Notes: generated from the sequence alone by a model not told the origin. DNA of 64,000 nt from Phymorhynchus buccinoides (GCA_017654935.2 CM065706.1:13331174-13395173), one strand, 5' to 3'. Positions 54,560 through 64,000 are shown, counted from the first letter of the stretch. Made by a program: numbers and translations.

Positions 54560-54703
54560 ACAATGGTGTTTTACGTCCTCTCGGTCATAGACACATATGG
54601 GACATTTGTAAATATACAAAGATGGTGGGAACAATACTGGCTGCAATGCCCGGAGGCAGTGCAACACCAGTAAAGTCCCGAGTTTTTAACAACATAGATA
54701 TGT
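54560..54703 (-). mobile_element. Dispersed SINE-like repeat, family S1, in YTHDF intron 2
   Basis: Matches 2956-3090 (GCCCGGAGGCAGTGCAACAC, AAAGATGGTGGGAAC, TGGGACATTTG). The minus-strand end reads GGACGTAAAACACCATTG...TTCATTC, a SINE-type tail. Confidence 0.55.
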
Positions 54704-54799
54704 GCAGCAGTAACCACGCTGTATATAACTTAGATGACAAAGCAGCTTGCTTAATTTTTGCCTTTTTATACAATTTTTGCCAAATAACCAAAACCTTAC

Positions 54800-54824
54800 C
54801 TTGATTTGGTTGTCCTTTCGTCCT
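54800..54824 (-). CDS. YTHDF: YTHDF exon 2, 25-nt microexon
   Basis: Minus strand: acceptor GTGGTCTTCAG, 25 nt encoding RTKGQPNQ plus one base, donor CAAG/GTAAGG. Phase 0 at the start and phase 1 at the end, exactly as needed by exon 1 (phase 0 out) and exon 3 (two bases in). Vertebrate YTHDFs have RPKGQGNK at the same position, so both sequence and splice phase support it. It is too short to be found by ORF scanning. Confidence 0.85.
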
Positions 54825-55201
54825 CTGAAGACCACAGATGAACATGTAACAAAAGAAAAGCTAAATTAATGCAGGCAATCATACAGGACTGGATTGGGAA
54901 AACAAAAACAGACTTCCTAGTTCCTAGAAAGGCGACCCAAAACCATGAGGCCCAAAGGTCGAGAGGTGTGCTTTTGGCAAGCCAGCGTGGCACACACACT
55001 CTGACAGGTCAATCACATGTAAAACATATAAGCCATATTAAATCAACACATATTTTCATACATAAAACCAAACACACAACCAATTCAACAAGCCCAAATA
55101 AGTAAAGATTTTCTTTGACAGCTAACACAACATAAAATGAACTCTTGAACCAGAATCCGTCGCCACATTCCTTGGAAAAATATCGTGGCTGCGTGCCGTA
55201 C

Positions 55202-55222
55202 CTGATCCAAACTTGCAGACAT
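55202..55222 (-). CDS. YTHDF: YTHDF exon 1 coding part (start codon)
   Basis: Minus strand: ATGTCTGCAAGTTTGGATCAG followed by donor GTACGG. It encodes MSASLDQ, close to the MSA...Q start of vertebrate YTHDFs, and is phase 0 into the microexon. Introns 1 and 2 are 377 bp and 1.6 kb. An upstream in-frame Met at 55294 exists, but the conserved start is preferred. The 5' UTR probably extends toward 55400. Confidence 0.85.
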
Positions 55223-55259
55223 CACAATTTCAATTAAAATGGTTTGAAATGAGTTCAAG

Positions 55260-55460
55260 TGTCCAATCACAGTCTTTACACAATAACAGCACACTGGAGA
55301 ACTATCAAAAGCTGGTCTTGGTGTGTTTCAAAGACGAAAAAGGGTTGAAAATGAGAAAAAGAAGCACGACACTTTATCCTCTTCCTCGGGGCAAGTGAAC
55401 AATGGCGGCCGACTACGCTCGATCCCGCGTGTACTCACGTGACATGTGAATTGACGTCAT
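55260..55460 (-). promoter_or_regulatory. YTHDF promoter region: CRE, E-box, YY1-like and CCAAT motifs
   Basis: Upstream of exon 1 are a full CRE palindrome TGACGTCA (55452-55459), a TCACGTGA E-box palindrome (55435-55442, USF/MITF/TFEB type), AATGGCGGCC (55401-55410, YY1-like, core facing away from the gene) and CCAAT (55263-55267). No TATA box is placed. The local sequence is GC-rich compared with flanks. Regulatory function is inferred from motif clustering. Confidence 0.5.
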
Positions 55461-55631
55461 TTCTGTGGGTTGGCCCAAAGCTACACACCTCTTCTCCCAA
55501 GCATACAAAAACATGCTACTGGTTTAGCCCAATGTAGTTATGCCTTTAGGCCTACTATAGCTAATAAGTTTTAATTGTGACCCAGAAACACTGTTGTCTG
55601 TTTGTTTGGAGATCTGTGATTGCCAACCGGA

Positions 55632-55711
<80 letters not shown>

Positions 55712-55721
55712 CTCTCGTTCG
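55632..55721. repeat. (CT)n microsatellite
   Basis: About 90 bp of CT dinucleotides just upstream of the YTHDF promoter region; produces artefactual Arg-Glu and Leu-Ser ORFs. Confidence 0.95.
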
Positions 55722-56181
55722 ACCACACGTGTTCAAACTTGCTCCCTCTACGTAGGCAAGTTCCATAGAAGTAGCCTACTCTTGTAATCTGCGGTATAAA
55801 GATAAAACTTTCAGCTCAAGTAACTCCCAGGCTTCATAGCCTAAATAAGAAGTCAGTAGGCTACTGTTTGTAGGGCTTATTGAGAGTGGGGACGTATCCT
55901 GCGTAGACCTGTACACGAGATCATAAAGAAGAAGAAGGGCCGAAACAAAACGGATGACTAGATGCGTGGGCAATGGCGTGCTTGTGCTTGCGTGTGTTTG
56001 TCACTTTGTATGCGATCGGTATGTGTGTGTGCTTGCAAAAATGTACATATGTGACGGAGGATGTCTTTTTTTTTTTGAACAGAGGGTCTTATAATAGGAG
56101 TTTGATTGTAGCGTTGGAAGAAATAACTGATTTGCAAAGGCTGCTTAAAAAAACAAAGAAGTTAAATAGCATTTAATGTAG

Positions 56182-56215
56182 GGGGGTGGGGGGGCACATC
56201 TTGACCTATATACCA
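56182..56215. mobile_element. Fragment of the telomere-repeat palindromic element
   Basis: Poly-G then GGCACATCTTGACCTATATACC matches the right terminus of 37181-37580. No left arm. Confidence 0.5.
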
Positions 56216-56454
56216 GGATATGTCCTCAGCATTACAAAAAAAGCATGTGTGCAACACACACACACACGTGTACACGTGACGGTCCAGGGACGTAGCAGCC
56301 CAGGAAGTGTGGTCCGGCCACGGATGCAAAATAGTCCATGATTTTACACACATACACACACACTCTCCCCTTTCAGGCATTTTCATTGGCATTGGCAATA
56401 AACACACAACGGCCTATATCAACATTTGATTGCATTCTTACTAAAGTTTTGCAC

Positions 56455-56577
56455 GCACGTACACACACACACGCACACGCACGCACACACACACACACAC
56501 ACACAGGGTGTAAAAAAGCTTTATCAAGCTTACTCTTTTATCGTCAATAAAGATCATTTTGACTTGACTTGACTTGA
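56455..56577 (+). mobile_element. CA microsatellite plus LINE-like 3' tail
   Basis: (CA)n at 56460-56505, then a short segment ending AATAAAGATCATTTTGACTT with GACTT repeats. An inverted copy of the tail is at 62713-62765. It resembles the 3' ends of some non-LTR elements; class uncertain. Confidence 0.45.
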
Positions 56578-56584
56578 TACACAC

Positions 56585-57760
56585 ACAGCACAGATATTTC
56601 CCATCCCTCTTGTTGACAAAGTTAGGGGAAGACGGGGTAAAAAGCGCATGGGCGGGTAAGAAGCCCACCCCAATTATCTCATGAAATGAAGCAAATTTCA
56701 GTCTCATTTTGCCCATGAGACGAGCGTTAATGTCTAGCATTCGTCTCATGGGCAAATTTGACTGAAATTTTCTTTATTTCATGAGATAATTGGGGTGGGC
56801 TTCTTACCCGCCCATGCGCTTTTTTTTTTTTACCCCGTCTTCCCCTAAACAAGAACTGGAGAGAATGAAGACAGCAGGAATCATTGAAGAAGTGACTGAA
56901 CCTACAGATTGGTGATCACCATGCAATGGTCCCGGTCATGAAGCAGTCAGGCAACGTTCGCATATGCACTGACTTGAAGAAACTCAACGCAGCGATCAAG
57001 AGGGAACGCTACATGTTACCTACTTTGGACGATAAACTGCACAAACTGTCAGGATCATCCATCTTCACGAAGCTTGATGCAACGTCAGGATTTGGGCAAA
57101 TTCCCTTGGATCCTGACTTGGCGAAACTCACCACCTTTATTACACCCTGTGGAAGGTACTTCTACAAGCGCCTGCCCTTCAGCATCAGCTCCATGCCGGA
57201 GATTTTTTAAAGAACTATGGAGACCATCTTGAAGAACGAGACAAACGTCATCTGCTATTTTGATGACATTCTCATCCACAGCGCAGATGAACAACGTTTT
57301 GAAGAAACTGAGCAGCGTCCACCTGAAGCTGAATAGCCAGAAGTGTGAAGTCGGGAAGCGGGATATTGAGTTTCTGGGTCATCACATCACGAAAGATGGA
57401 ATCTCACCAGAACCAGCCAAAGTGGACGTCATATCTCAACATGCCAGATCCAACCATTGTCACAGAACTGAGAAGAATGATCGGCATGATCAACATTTTG
57501 GGTCGTTACATCAAGAATCTGTCCTCCATCTTACGTCCACTCACAGAACTGCTAGAAAAGGACAAAGAATGGACCTGGGGAGTACCACAAAATAAGGCAT
57601 TCCAGACAGTCAAGGAGCACCTGACCAAATCTCCAACACTCGCTTTCTTTGACCTATCTAAGGCATCGCAGACTGTTGTCAGGGAGTCCTACTCCAAGAA
57701 GGCAAGCCCGTGGCCTACTGCAGCAGAATACTGACACCTACAGAGTGCAAATACGCACTG
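56585..57760 (+). pseudogene. Ty3/gypsy pol remnant: reverse transcriptase and RNase H start
   Basis: Plus-strand frames encode the RT core of a Ty3/gypsy LTR retrotransposon: CTDLKKLN, FTKLDATSGFGQIPLD, CYFDDILI (catalytic DD visible, about 57258), the KCEVGKRDIEFLGH connection and the WTWGVPQNKAFQTVKEHL start of RNase H. The frame is broken by a stop and frame change near 57208 (a T run), frameshifts near 57440 and 57690, and a 221-bp MITE at 56625-56845. RNase H is cut at about 57760 by an inverted LTR copy. The start is truncated next to a LINE-like tail. This element is dead; gag and protease are absent. Confidence 0.85.
56625..56845. mobile_element. Tc1/mariner-like palindromic MITE in gypsy pol
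   Basis: Perfect inverted ends GGGGAAGACGGGGTAAAA and complement; arms of about 100 bp nearly perfectly complementary; TA on each side (56623-56624, 56846-56847). Removing it with one TA makes the flanking pol frame continuous, so it inserted into a pol copy. Confidence 0.9.
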
Positions 57761-58164
57761 TCGGATTTCATTGTTTTTCATTCATATTTTGTTTTGGCGC
57801 CATTGAGCTGCTTTATTCTTATTGCTGCATAATCTTATGCAGATTTGTGAGTAAATAAAATACAAGTGTACAAATAATTCTGAACCCTTTGGTCAGACTG
57901 ATGAGAGTGGAAGTTTTGTAACGTTCATGCAAAAACCTACTTCTCTCTGTCTGCCATTTAGAGCAAACTACCACTTGTATTTCATTCAATCATATGAGCC
58001 AGAACCCGGGCAAAAATATAAATTTATTAGATGAAAAGGGGCCGGGAAAGTTGCTCACCTCCCACACCCTAGAGAAGTGGGCTAAAGGAATATTTTCTAA
58101 TTGAAAATTTAACACACTAAAAGTCCTCTCTAGAGACTTCACCTGTAGCTCATTCCCTCGTCAT
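57757..58164 (-). mobile_element. Inverted LTR copy inside gypsy pol
   Basis: About 400 bp are the reverse complement of most of the LTR at 59080-59557 (shared blocks include CAATGGCGCCAAAACAAAAT, CTCATCAGTCTGACCAAAGG and CCCGGCCCCTTTTCATC). It lies between RNase H and integrase, in opposite orientation to both. The last ~90 bp of the LTR is missing. Confidence 0.85.
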
Positions 58165-59079
58165 AATCGCTCATCTGAAAAACATCACATCTTCCGAAGT
58201 CATTGGATGCATGAAGAACATGTTTGCTCACCAAGGCATACCTGAAGTCCTCATCACTGACAATGGGAGGCAATTCATCTCAGCTGAATTCGAGAAATTT
58301 GCTAATGAATGGAACTTTCAACGTTTCATTACAAGCCCATATTTCCCACAATGCAATGGTGAATCCGAACGGGGCGTACAGACAGCAAAGAAGATCTTAT
58401 ATCAGCCAGATCCACTCATAGCTCTTCTCACTTATAGAGACACTCCCATCACAGCAACTGGTAAAGGTCCAGCCCAACTGCCATGCAGAAGAAAGCTACG
58501 GACAACTCTTCCTACTCTTCCCATGAACCTTGACCCTCTGAGTCATGACAGAATCTTCATCGCAGTAAAAGACGCAGTTGCTAAACAGAGCTACAAGCAC
58601 AACATTGATAGGCATCATGGAGTAAGCCCAATGGAAGAACTTCAACCAGGCGACATTGTTCTCCAGAAACTGGACAATGAGAAATTGTGGAGAAACCCAG
58701 CTGTTGTGCAGAGGCAGGTTGCACCAAGATCTTATGTCGTGAAGACCTCAGGAGGGACATATCGGAGGAACCGCAGACACCTCAGGCGTTTCCAGCCTGA
58801 CAGTCAACTCAGGCGCTTCCAGCCTGAATGTTAACCCAAGTGCCTCCAGCCTGAAAGTCAACCCAGGCACTCCCAGCCTGGACCTCAGCTCAGGCACTTT
58901 CAGCCTGAAATTCCCAGACCCAACCCCAAACCCAGTCCAAATGGCCCGGCCTGTCCTCAATGCCCAAAACTTTCCTCCTCCCCACCCACGCGTAGTATCC
59001 AGCGACCAGCAGTCCAGTGCAGGCTCAAACATACCCCAGCCTCAGCCAACCAGGGCGACGCCTGAAACACCCAGTGACG
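58140..59079 (+). pseudogene. Ty3/gypsy integrase remnant and pol 3' end
   Basis: The frame 58211-58834 encodes the integrase core, with VLITDNGRQF (second catalytic Asp) and FPQCNGESERG (catalytic Glu), then the C-terminal part with PGDIVLQKLDNEK and WRNPAVVQRQVAPRSYVVKT. The first catalytic Asp and the zinc-binding N-terminus are missing, cut by the inverted LTR. A 30-bp tandem repeat (AGGC...TTCCAGCCTGA type, 58786-58912) follows. The reading continues poorly to the LTR at 59080. Confidence 0.85.
58786..58912. repeat. 30-bp tandem repeat at the integrase end, 4 units
   Basis: Units of CTCAGGCG(C/T)TTCCAGCCTGA type encode repeated RRFQP and lie at the 3' end of pol. Confidence 0.8.
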
Positions 59080-59557
59080 TGTGACGAGGTAATGGGTTAA
59101 AAGGCTAAGTCCCTAGGGAAGACTTTAGATAATTTGCCTTTAGCCCACTTCTCTAGGGTATGGGAGATGAGCAACTTTCCCGGCCCCTTTTCATCTAATA
59201 AATTTATATTTGTGCCCGGGTTCTGGCTCGTATGGTTGTAAGAAATACAAGTGGTTGAATTGCTCTAAATGGCAGACAGAGAGAAGTAGGGTTTTACATG
59301 AAATTACAAGACTCCCACTCTCATCAGTCTGACCAAAGGGTTCAGGATTATTTGACACTTGTATTTTATTTACTCCCAAAATCTGCATAAGATTATGCAA
59401 CAATAATAATAAAGCAGCTCAATGGCGCCAAAACAAAATATGGATAAAACACAATGAAATCCGAAAGGATTCACAAGACTTTTGTCTTTCTATAAGGTTC
59501 GCCCCATGCCGGAAGGGTTACTAATTATCTTCGGTGTCCGTAGGAAAGTTCAAATGA
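59080..59557 (+). repeat. Gypsy long terminal repeat
   Basis: Begins TGTGACGAGG directly after pol and ends just before the primer-binding site TGGCGCAGTCAGGTAG at 59559. About 478 bp, defined by those two borders and by the inverted copy at 57757-58164. An AATAAA-type signal is near 59408. Confidence 0.8.
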
Positions 59558-59558
59558 T

Positions 59559-59574
59559 TGGCGCAGTCAGGTAG
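59559..59574 (+). other. Gypsy tRNA primer-binding site
   Basis: TGGCGCAGTCAGGTAG is close to the TGGCGCAGTCGGTAG site of several Ty3/gypsy elements, two bases after the LTR. It marks the 5' start of an internal region, although the LTR follows the 3' end of pol. Confidence 0.7.
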
Positions 59575-59840
59575 ACTTAGCTGTTTGAAGTTCTGGGCTT
59601 GCTCGTCAGGTGAGAGTAGCTCCCAGTCGTTCCGATTACGGCTTCGCGGGATGGCACGGTTCAGGCGTGGTCTCCTCGCGGATTCTGGGTGCGGGTCGTC
59701 TTGGCGGCGATCCCGTCTTGGTGCTTGGTGGAGTCCGGGATGATCTTCCGGCCCACGATGCCCTGCTGATAATCACAGGAGAAGGTGGATGTAGATCTCT
59801 ATGGCTTAGAGACAAGGGGCTTCAGTCGGCAGGGAATTAG
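59575..59840 (+). mobile_element. Gypsy 5' leader remnant
   Basis: GC-rich sequence downstream of the primer-binding site with short open frames but no recognisable gag. It stops being distinct near 59840. Confidence 0.5.
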
Positions 59841-60000
59841 TGAATCCCAACCGGCTTGAAGGCTTCCCTTGTACAATAGCACTACATGTAGTTAATAAAT
59901 AAACTGAATTTCAGTTAACAAACTGAGATCAGTAAAACATAAAAGGTGATCAAGACAACATCATTCTCCATCCAACACCTGGAAAGGAATGGTATCATAA

Positions 60001-60079
60001 AGTGCAAGATTGCGGCCCATAGGTTTCCTACTAAAAATAGTGCAAGATTGCGGCCCATAGGTTTCCTACTAAAAATAGA
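60001..60079. repeat. Direct duplication, about 40 bp, two copies
   Basis: AGTGCAAGATTGCGGCCCAT and TTTCCTACTAAAAATAG are repeated exactly, head to tail. Confidence 0.95.
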
Positions 60080-60741
60080 CAAAAGGGTTAGTAGGCATAA
60101 ACTCCGGTTCTGGTACCAAAAGTGTTCAAGTCAAAAACACACACACACACACAAATAATCAGTGTGCATAAATAGAATAGAATGTTTACCACTTCTTTTC
60201 TATAACATATCTATCTACTCCTTATTCATCATTGAACATAGGATCTAGATCAAAACTAGAGTCAAACAAACAACCAGTCTCAATCACCAGTCATCAATAA
60301 GACTTACTAGGTGGGCTATTCTGGCTGGGAGAGGTGTTGCTCTAGTCAGTTTCAGCGTCTTGTGTGACAACTTTTTCTCACTACGCCAATTATAGCCTTC
60401 ACTTTCAAACAATGAAAGCCTGCTATTGGTTTATAGCAGTCGACACGTCACAAGATGCTGTTCTAAATGTACCGAACAATCACGCGCCTATTACATCCTT
60501 ATCACATGCCGATATTTGAAATCCTTCTCGTGCTCGGAAAAGAAGGGTTTCAAAGGGGCCGCCCGTGGTTGTCACTTTCTTGTGATGGGTAGATAGATCT
60601 TGCTTCAAAGAGATAATTGCCTTATTCGGCGTTCTTTAGATGGTGGGTGGCAATTAACGTGGCGGCCGGACAGAGAAAAGAAAAGGAGAGGGGGGGGGGT
60701 GTAGATAAAGAAAGAGGGGTCGCGCGGGACACTTACGTCAC

Positions 60742-60903
60742 ATGACGTCCAACGACTACCGCCTTTTGCCAGCCAGGGCCGCTCCTTCCAGGGTCCAGCG
60801 CCGGAAGTTCAAGGCAGCTGTTCAACGGCGGATGTCGGCGCTGGCGGTCCATCTCTACTGGGGCAACCTCATGGGGGAACTGGTCACACCGGAACTCCCA
60901 TGA
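60742..60903 (+). CDS. Candidate 53-residue ORF in a GC-rich block
   Basis: ATG at 60742 to TGA at 60901-60903, too short for usual ORF cut-offs. The product is basic in its first half (ARAAPSRVQRRKFKAAVQRR) and hydrophobic later (SALAVHLYWGNLMGELV). The block is GC-rich with CpGs, unlike its flanks. It follows ACGTCACATGACGTC (CRE-like) and GTGGCGGCCGG. On the opposite strand the same block has a good donor GTAAGTG at 60737-60731 after an open stretch from an ATG near 60853, so it could instead be a minus-strand exon. Not recognised as any family. Confidence 0.35.
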   Translation: MTSNDYRLLPARAAPSRVQRRKFKAAVQRRMSALAVHLYWGNLMGELVTPELP

Positions 60904-62253
60904 AGTGCAAAAGTATACACTGTTTTGTTTTATTAAGATATATAAATGTATTCACACACAAATGGACCGAACACAAGTTTATATAAAAAAAGAAGAAGAA
61001 AAACCAAACAGACATCTTTTTTTTGTTTGGCCTTATTTAGTGTGCTAGTTGACAACACACACTCACCAAACTTTCAAGTTTTGAATGACTGTGACTATTG
61101 AATATTCTCGCGTGAAAATTTCGGCTTTTCCGGATTCCAAATTATCGTATATCGTAATAAGATAAAGAACCTCGGAAATAAAAGCCTTTTTAAATATTTG
61201 ATATTTGTTTTTTTGCAAAGTGCGAGCCGTATACAGTATTTTACTACAGTAACTGTTATTTCTGCTGCTACCGTGCATGTGCATGCATGCACACACACAC
61301 ACTGCTTATTGTTTATTTGATTTCTGTTTTGTTATCGATGGCTTGATGTAAAAAAGCATAATGTAATGCTTATTCGATGTCCATCTGGAAATAAAATTTT
61401 GACTTTGAGACATGCGCACGCACAGACGGATCAGTAAGTCAAGAAGGGGGAGGTTCCAATGACTGGCTGAATGTAAAAGATGCAATAAAGACCTCTATTG
61501 AAATAATAAGCTACAACTTGTTTGAAATCACATGAGGGCATGGATATCCCCCTCGTTTTCTTTCTTTATTTTATTTTCTGACCCTCACCCCCCCACCCCT
61601 CGGCCTCTGACACACACGTGCAGGCGTGTGGTTTATGCACAAGGCAGTCATTACAATGCTTCAGTGCATTCACTCCATTTGCTAAACTGGCATAATTATT
61701 CTTGATTTTTACTTTCTGTAATGTCATCATTACTAGTTTACTTATTTAGCATCTCTTTCACTCAAACATCATTATAAACATCGTTCCTTTTTCTTTTCTT
61801 TTGTGCTCTGTTCTTTTTCGTTCTTACCTCCTTCTTTCGCTTTTTTATTTCTCTTTCTTTCTTTTTCGGTTGTTGTTTTTTTTGGCAAAAAAAGTGGGCC
61901 AGCCGGGCCGCTTGCTACGTCCCAGCATGACACTACATTATATCTAAATATAGCATCCATGGGTCCTAGCATGGACACTACATTAACTAAACGCTTTCAG
62001 TCTGGGTTTGTTTCTCTGAACAATGTATTTTTGGTTTTTGTTTCCATTTTTCAGTAACTGATCAAGGATCTAGTCATAAGTGCATTAGCTCCGTGAATAG
62101 CCCTAGTACAGTGTCAGGGGTCAAAAAAACACCCAGCCTGTGATGGTCTTCATTGTTAGCAGAGAACAGGGGGACTACTTCCAAGTTAGTGTTTTTATGG
62201 TTTGCGGTGGGTGTGGGTTTTTTTAAAATTGTCAACACTGCGCTATGATTATA
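60904..62253. other. Stretch without recognised gene
   Basis: AT-rich; a LINE-like tail (GGAAATAAAATTTTGACTTTG) near 61387 and pyrimidine-rich tracts near 61790-61870. Nothing else recognised. Confidence 0.5.
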
Positions 62254-62415
62254 CAGTGGAACCTTCCGACTCCTTATAAGACTCCCTCCCATTTAAGACC
62301 TACTCATCTGCGCCCTTCTTTATAAGTATTAAAATTACCTCCCTTATACAACTCCCTCCCACTTAAGACCTTATTTTGGATGATTTTTCGAGGTATTAAA
62401 AGAGAGGCTCCACTG
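62254..62415. mobile_element. pogo/Tc1-like MITE, CAGTGGAAC family
   Basis: TA-CAGTGGAACCTTCC...GAGGCTCCACTG-TA, 162 bp. Confidence 0.8.
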
Positions 62416-62636
62416 TAATTCTTCAGTGCCTGTCTCTGTCTGCCTCTGATATCTCTTTCCCAGGGCTGGGTGGAAAAAAGCATGTAACTTGCTAATATAA
62501 ATCTCATGTTCCCTGGTTAAATAAAATTTCGTTTTCGTTTTCTCCCTCTGTGCATATATGCAGCGTGCATGCGCGCGTGTGTGCATATGTGTGTACGTGT
62601 GTGGGGGTGGTATGCGTGTGCGGTGTCACTGTGAGT

Positions 62637-62805
62637 GTGCGTGTGTGTGTGTGTGTGTGTGGGGGGGGGGGGGGGTCACGTGTGTGTGTGTGCGTGTGCG
62701 TGTGCGCGTGTGCGTCAAGTCAAGTCAAAATGATCTTTAATGACGATAAAGGAATAAGCTAAACAAAACTGCGTGTGTGTGTGTGTGTGGGGGGGGGGGG
62801 GGGGT

Positions 62806-62845
<40 letters not shown>
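62637..62845. repeat. TG microsatellites and duplicated TG/poly-G/TCACGTG block
   Basis: A TG run, a G run and TCACGTGTGTG occur twice (62637-62690 and 62772-62822), separated by an inverted LINE-like tail (GTCAAGTCAAGTCAAAATGA). Confidence 0.85.
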
Positions 62846-62847
<2 letters not shown>

Positions 62848-62856
62848 GAGATGGTG

Positions 62857-63490
62857 AAGCATTGTGAGACAGCCCGTAGGTTGTCGATCTCAACTCCCGC
62901 TTTACTTGTCCAAGGAAGGTTGCTCAGTGGTTGCTAACCCCTCTCCCAAAGGCCATCTTCAGGACCACCAGGCGGCTTTCTCCATACTGGGATGCTGGTG
63001 TCAGTTGTCAACACTCGGCGGGAGGCACACTTCGAGTCGAACAGTCTCTGCAGGCAGATGTGATTCCACCCAGTAGAGGCCCTCACCTCCGGTGTACCCG
63101 GAGCACTACTGGGTATTGGCATTTTGTCTCTGAGTTCAGCCTCTTCGGAAAGTCAAACTTTAGATGTCCTAAAGGTTAACACTAGAAAAGCTAGTGTTTA
63201 GATGTCCTAAAGGTCAACACTAGAAAAGCTAGTGTTTAGATGTCCTAAAGGTCAACACTAGAAAAGCTAGTGTTTAGATGTCCTAACTGAGGTCAACACT
63301 AGAAAAGCTAGTGTTTAGATGTCCTAAGGGCTGTAGAGATCACCCAAGTCATCGTACGTCGCCCCATCCGCATGCCAAGTCAGCCAACACCCGTGGTGAG
63401 GGAGGATGACTGCGCCGCCTTTTCTGCTGCCTGCCACTCAGCAGATGTTCAAGTGTCGTCTGCCACCCGTGCACTCGGAATGCCGGAATG
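62857..63490. repeat. Dispersed repeat, family X, copy 2
   Basis: Same order of blocks as 13495-14100 (GTGAGACAGCCC, CATCTTCAGGACCACCAGGC, TCGAACAGTCTCTGCAGG, CACCCGTGGTGAGGGAGG, CACTCGGAATG). A five-unit 38-bp tandem repeat is inserted in the middle. Confidence 0.7.
63161..63336. repeat. 38-bp tandem repeat with hairpin units, 5 copies
   Basis: TAGATGTCCTAAAGG starts at 63161, 63199, 63237, 63275 and 63316. Each unit contains AACACTAGAAAAGCTAGTGTT, a hairpin with a 7-9-bp stem. It is present in this copy of family X and absent from the copy at 13495. Confidence 0.9.
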
Positions 63491-63637
63491 GGTGTAGGTC
63501 ACTGAGCTATATATATAACTATATATATTGACCGCACTGGACAGACAACAAGACTCAAGCCTGATGCAGTACCAACTCTCTTTGACCTCCCATCTCATCT
63601 GCAAAAGGTAAATAATGTTTTTTGTACAAATCAAATG

Positions 63638-63638
<1 letters not shown>

Positions 63639-63713
<75 letters not shown>
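63639..63713. repeat. (CT)n microsatellite
   Basis: About 75 bp of uninterrupted CT dinucleotides followed by T-rich sequence. Confidence 0.95.
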
Positions 63714-63714
<1 letters not shown>

Positions 63715-64000
63715 CTTTTTTTTAAACTTTCCATTTTTTTCTGGAACACCATTACAATATATTATTAGTAAAAGTCGACATAATATGATTTGATTCTGTT
63801 TTGAGTTGCAGCAAATGTTCTGAATATGATGTCGAGCTTACCAGACATGATGAAAGTTGGGACACATACAATTCCATTTTGTAACAATCATCCAAGTGAT
63901 GTAGCTGGCTTAACTACTTTTAGGAAATAAAATTCTTAAATGGAGTGGCTTAGCAACAAACATTGCCACACAAAGCATGGTGTGAATCTATACTATAGAG

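Noticed and set aside
55393..55441. ATGGCGGCC start on the plus strand near the YTHDF promoter as a divergent gene
   Set aside because: The frame stops after 15 codons with no clear donor; the motif is better read as a YY1-like site.

Overview
The window looks like genomic DNA of an invertebrate animal, most likely a mollusc and possibly a gastropod (inferred). It has spliced genes with GT-AG introns, long CA/TG and CT microsatellites, CR1/L2-type LINE tails, tRNA-derived SINEs, a Ty3/gypsy remnant and a very dense set of short DNA transposons (MITEs). Nothing bacterial was seen: no operons, Shine-Dalgarno sites, IS elements or CRISPR.

The only confidently identified host gene is a YTHDF-type m6A reader on the minus strand. 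It can be assembled from five pieces: exon 1 (55202-55222, start codon), a 25-nt microexon (54800-54824), a 65-nt exon (53112-53176), the large exon with the YTH domain (38298-40136) and a probable terminal exon (30712-30741) followed by a candidate 3' UTR. All junctions are in phase and give about 659 residues. The gene spans about 25 kb; its 13-kb third intron is filled with mobile elements. A promoter-like block with an E-box and a full CRE palindrome lies just upstream. A second probable exon of an unrecognised gene (6462-7223, plus strand) runs into a 2.6-kb minisatellite of about 36-bp units.

Most of the rest is nested transposons whose ends can be read directly. These are: piggyBac-like MITEs with TTAA targets; pogo/Tc1-like MITEs with TA targets; hAT-like elements with 5-, 6- or 8-bp target duplications, some keeping a promoter and the first coding exon of a transposase; a palindromic element carrying telomere-type CCCTAA/TTAGGG repeats with perfect 8-bp target duplications in two copies; and several foldback families. 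In several places one repeat copy shows the empty site of an insertion in another copy, so target duplications are proven inside the window.

By region: 0-5 kb transposons and a LINE end; 5-10 kb a 77-bp minisatellite, the unknown exon and the 36-bp minisatellite; 10-28 kb nested MITEs, two hAT-like elements and a 139-bp tandem array split by an unusual 1.3-kb segment; 28-31 kb the candidate YTHDF 3' end; 31-55 kb YTHDF exons with repeat-filled introns; 56-60 kb a rearranged gypsy element; 60-64 kb a GC-rich promoter-like block with a 53-codon ORF, then repeats.
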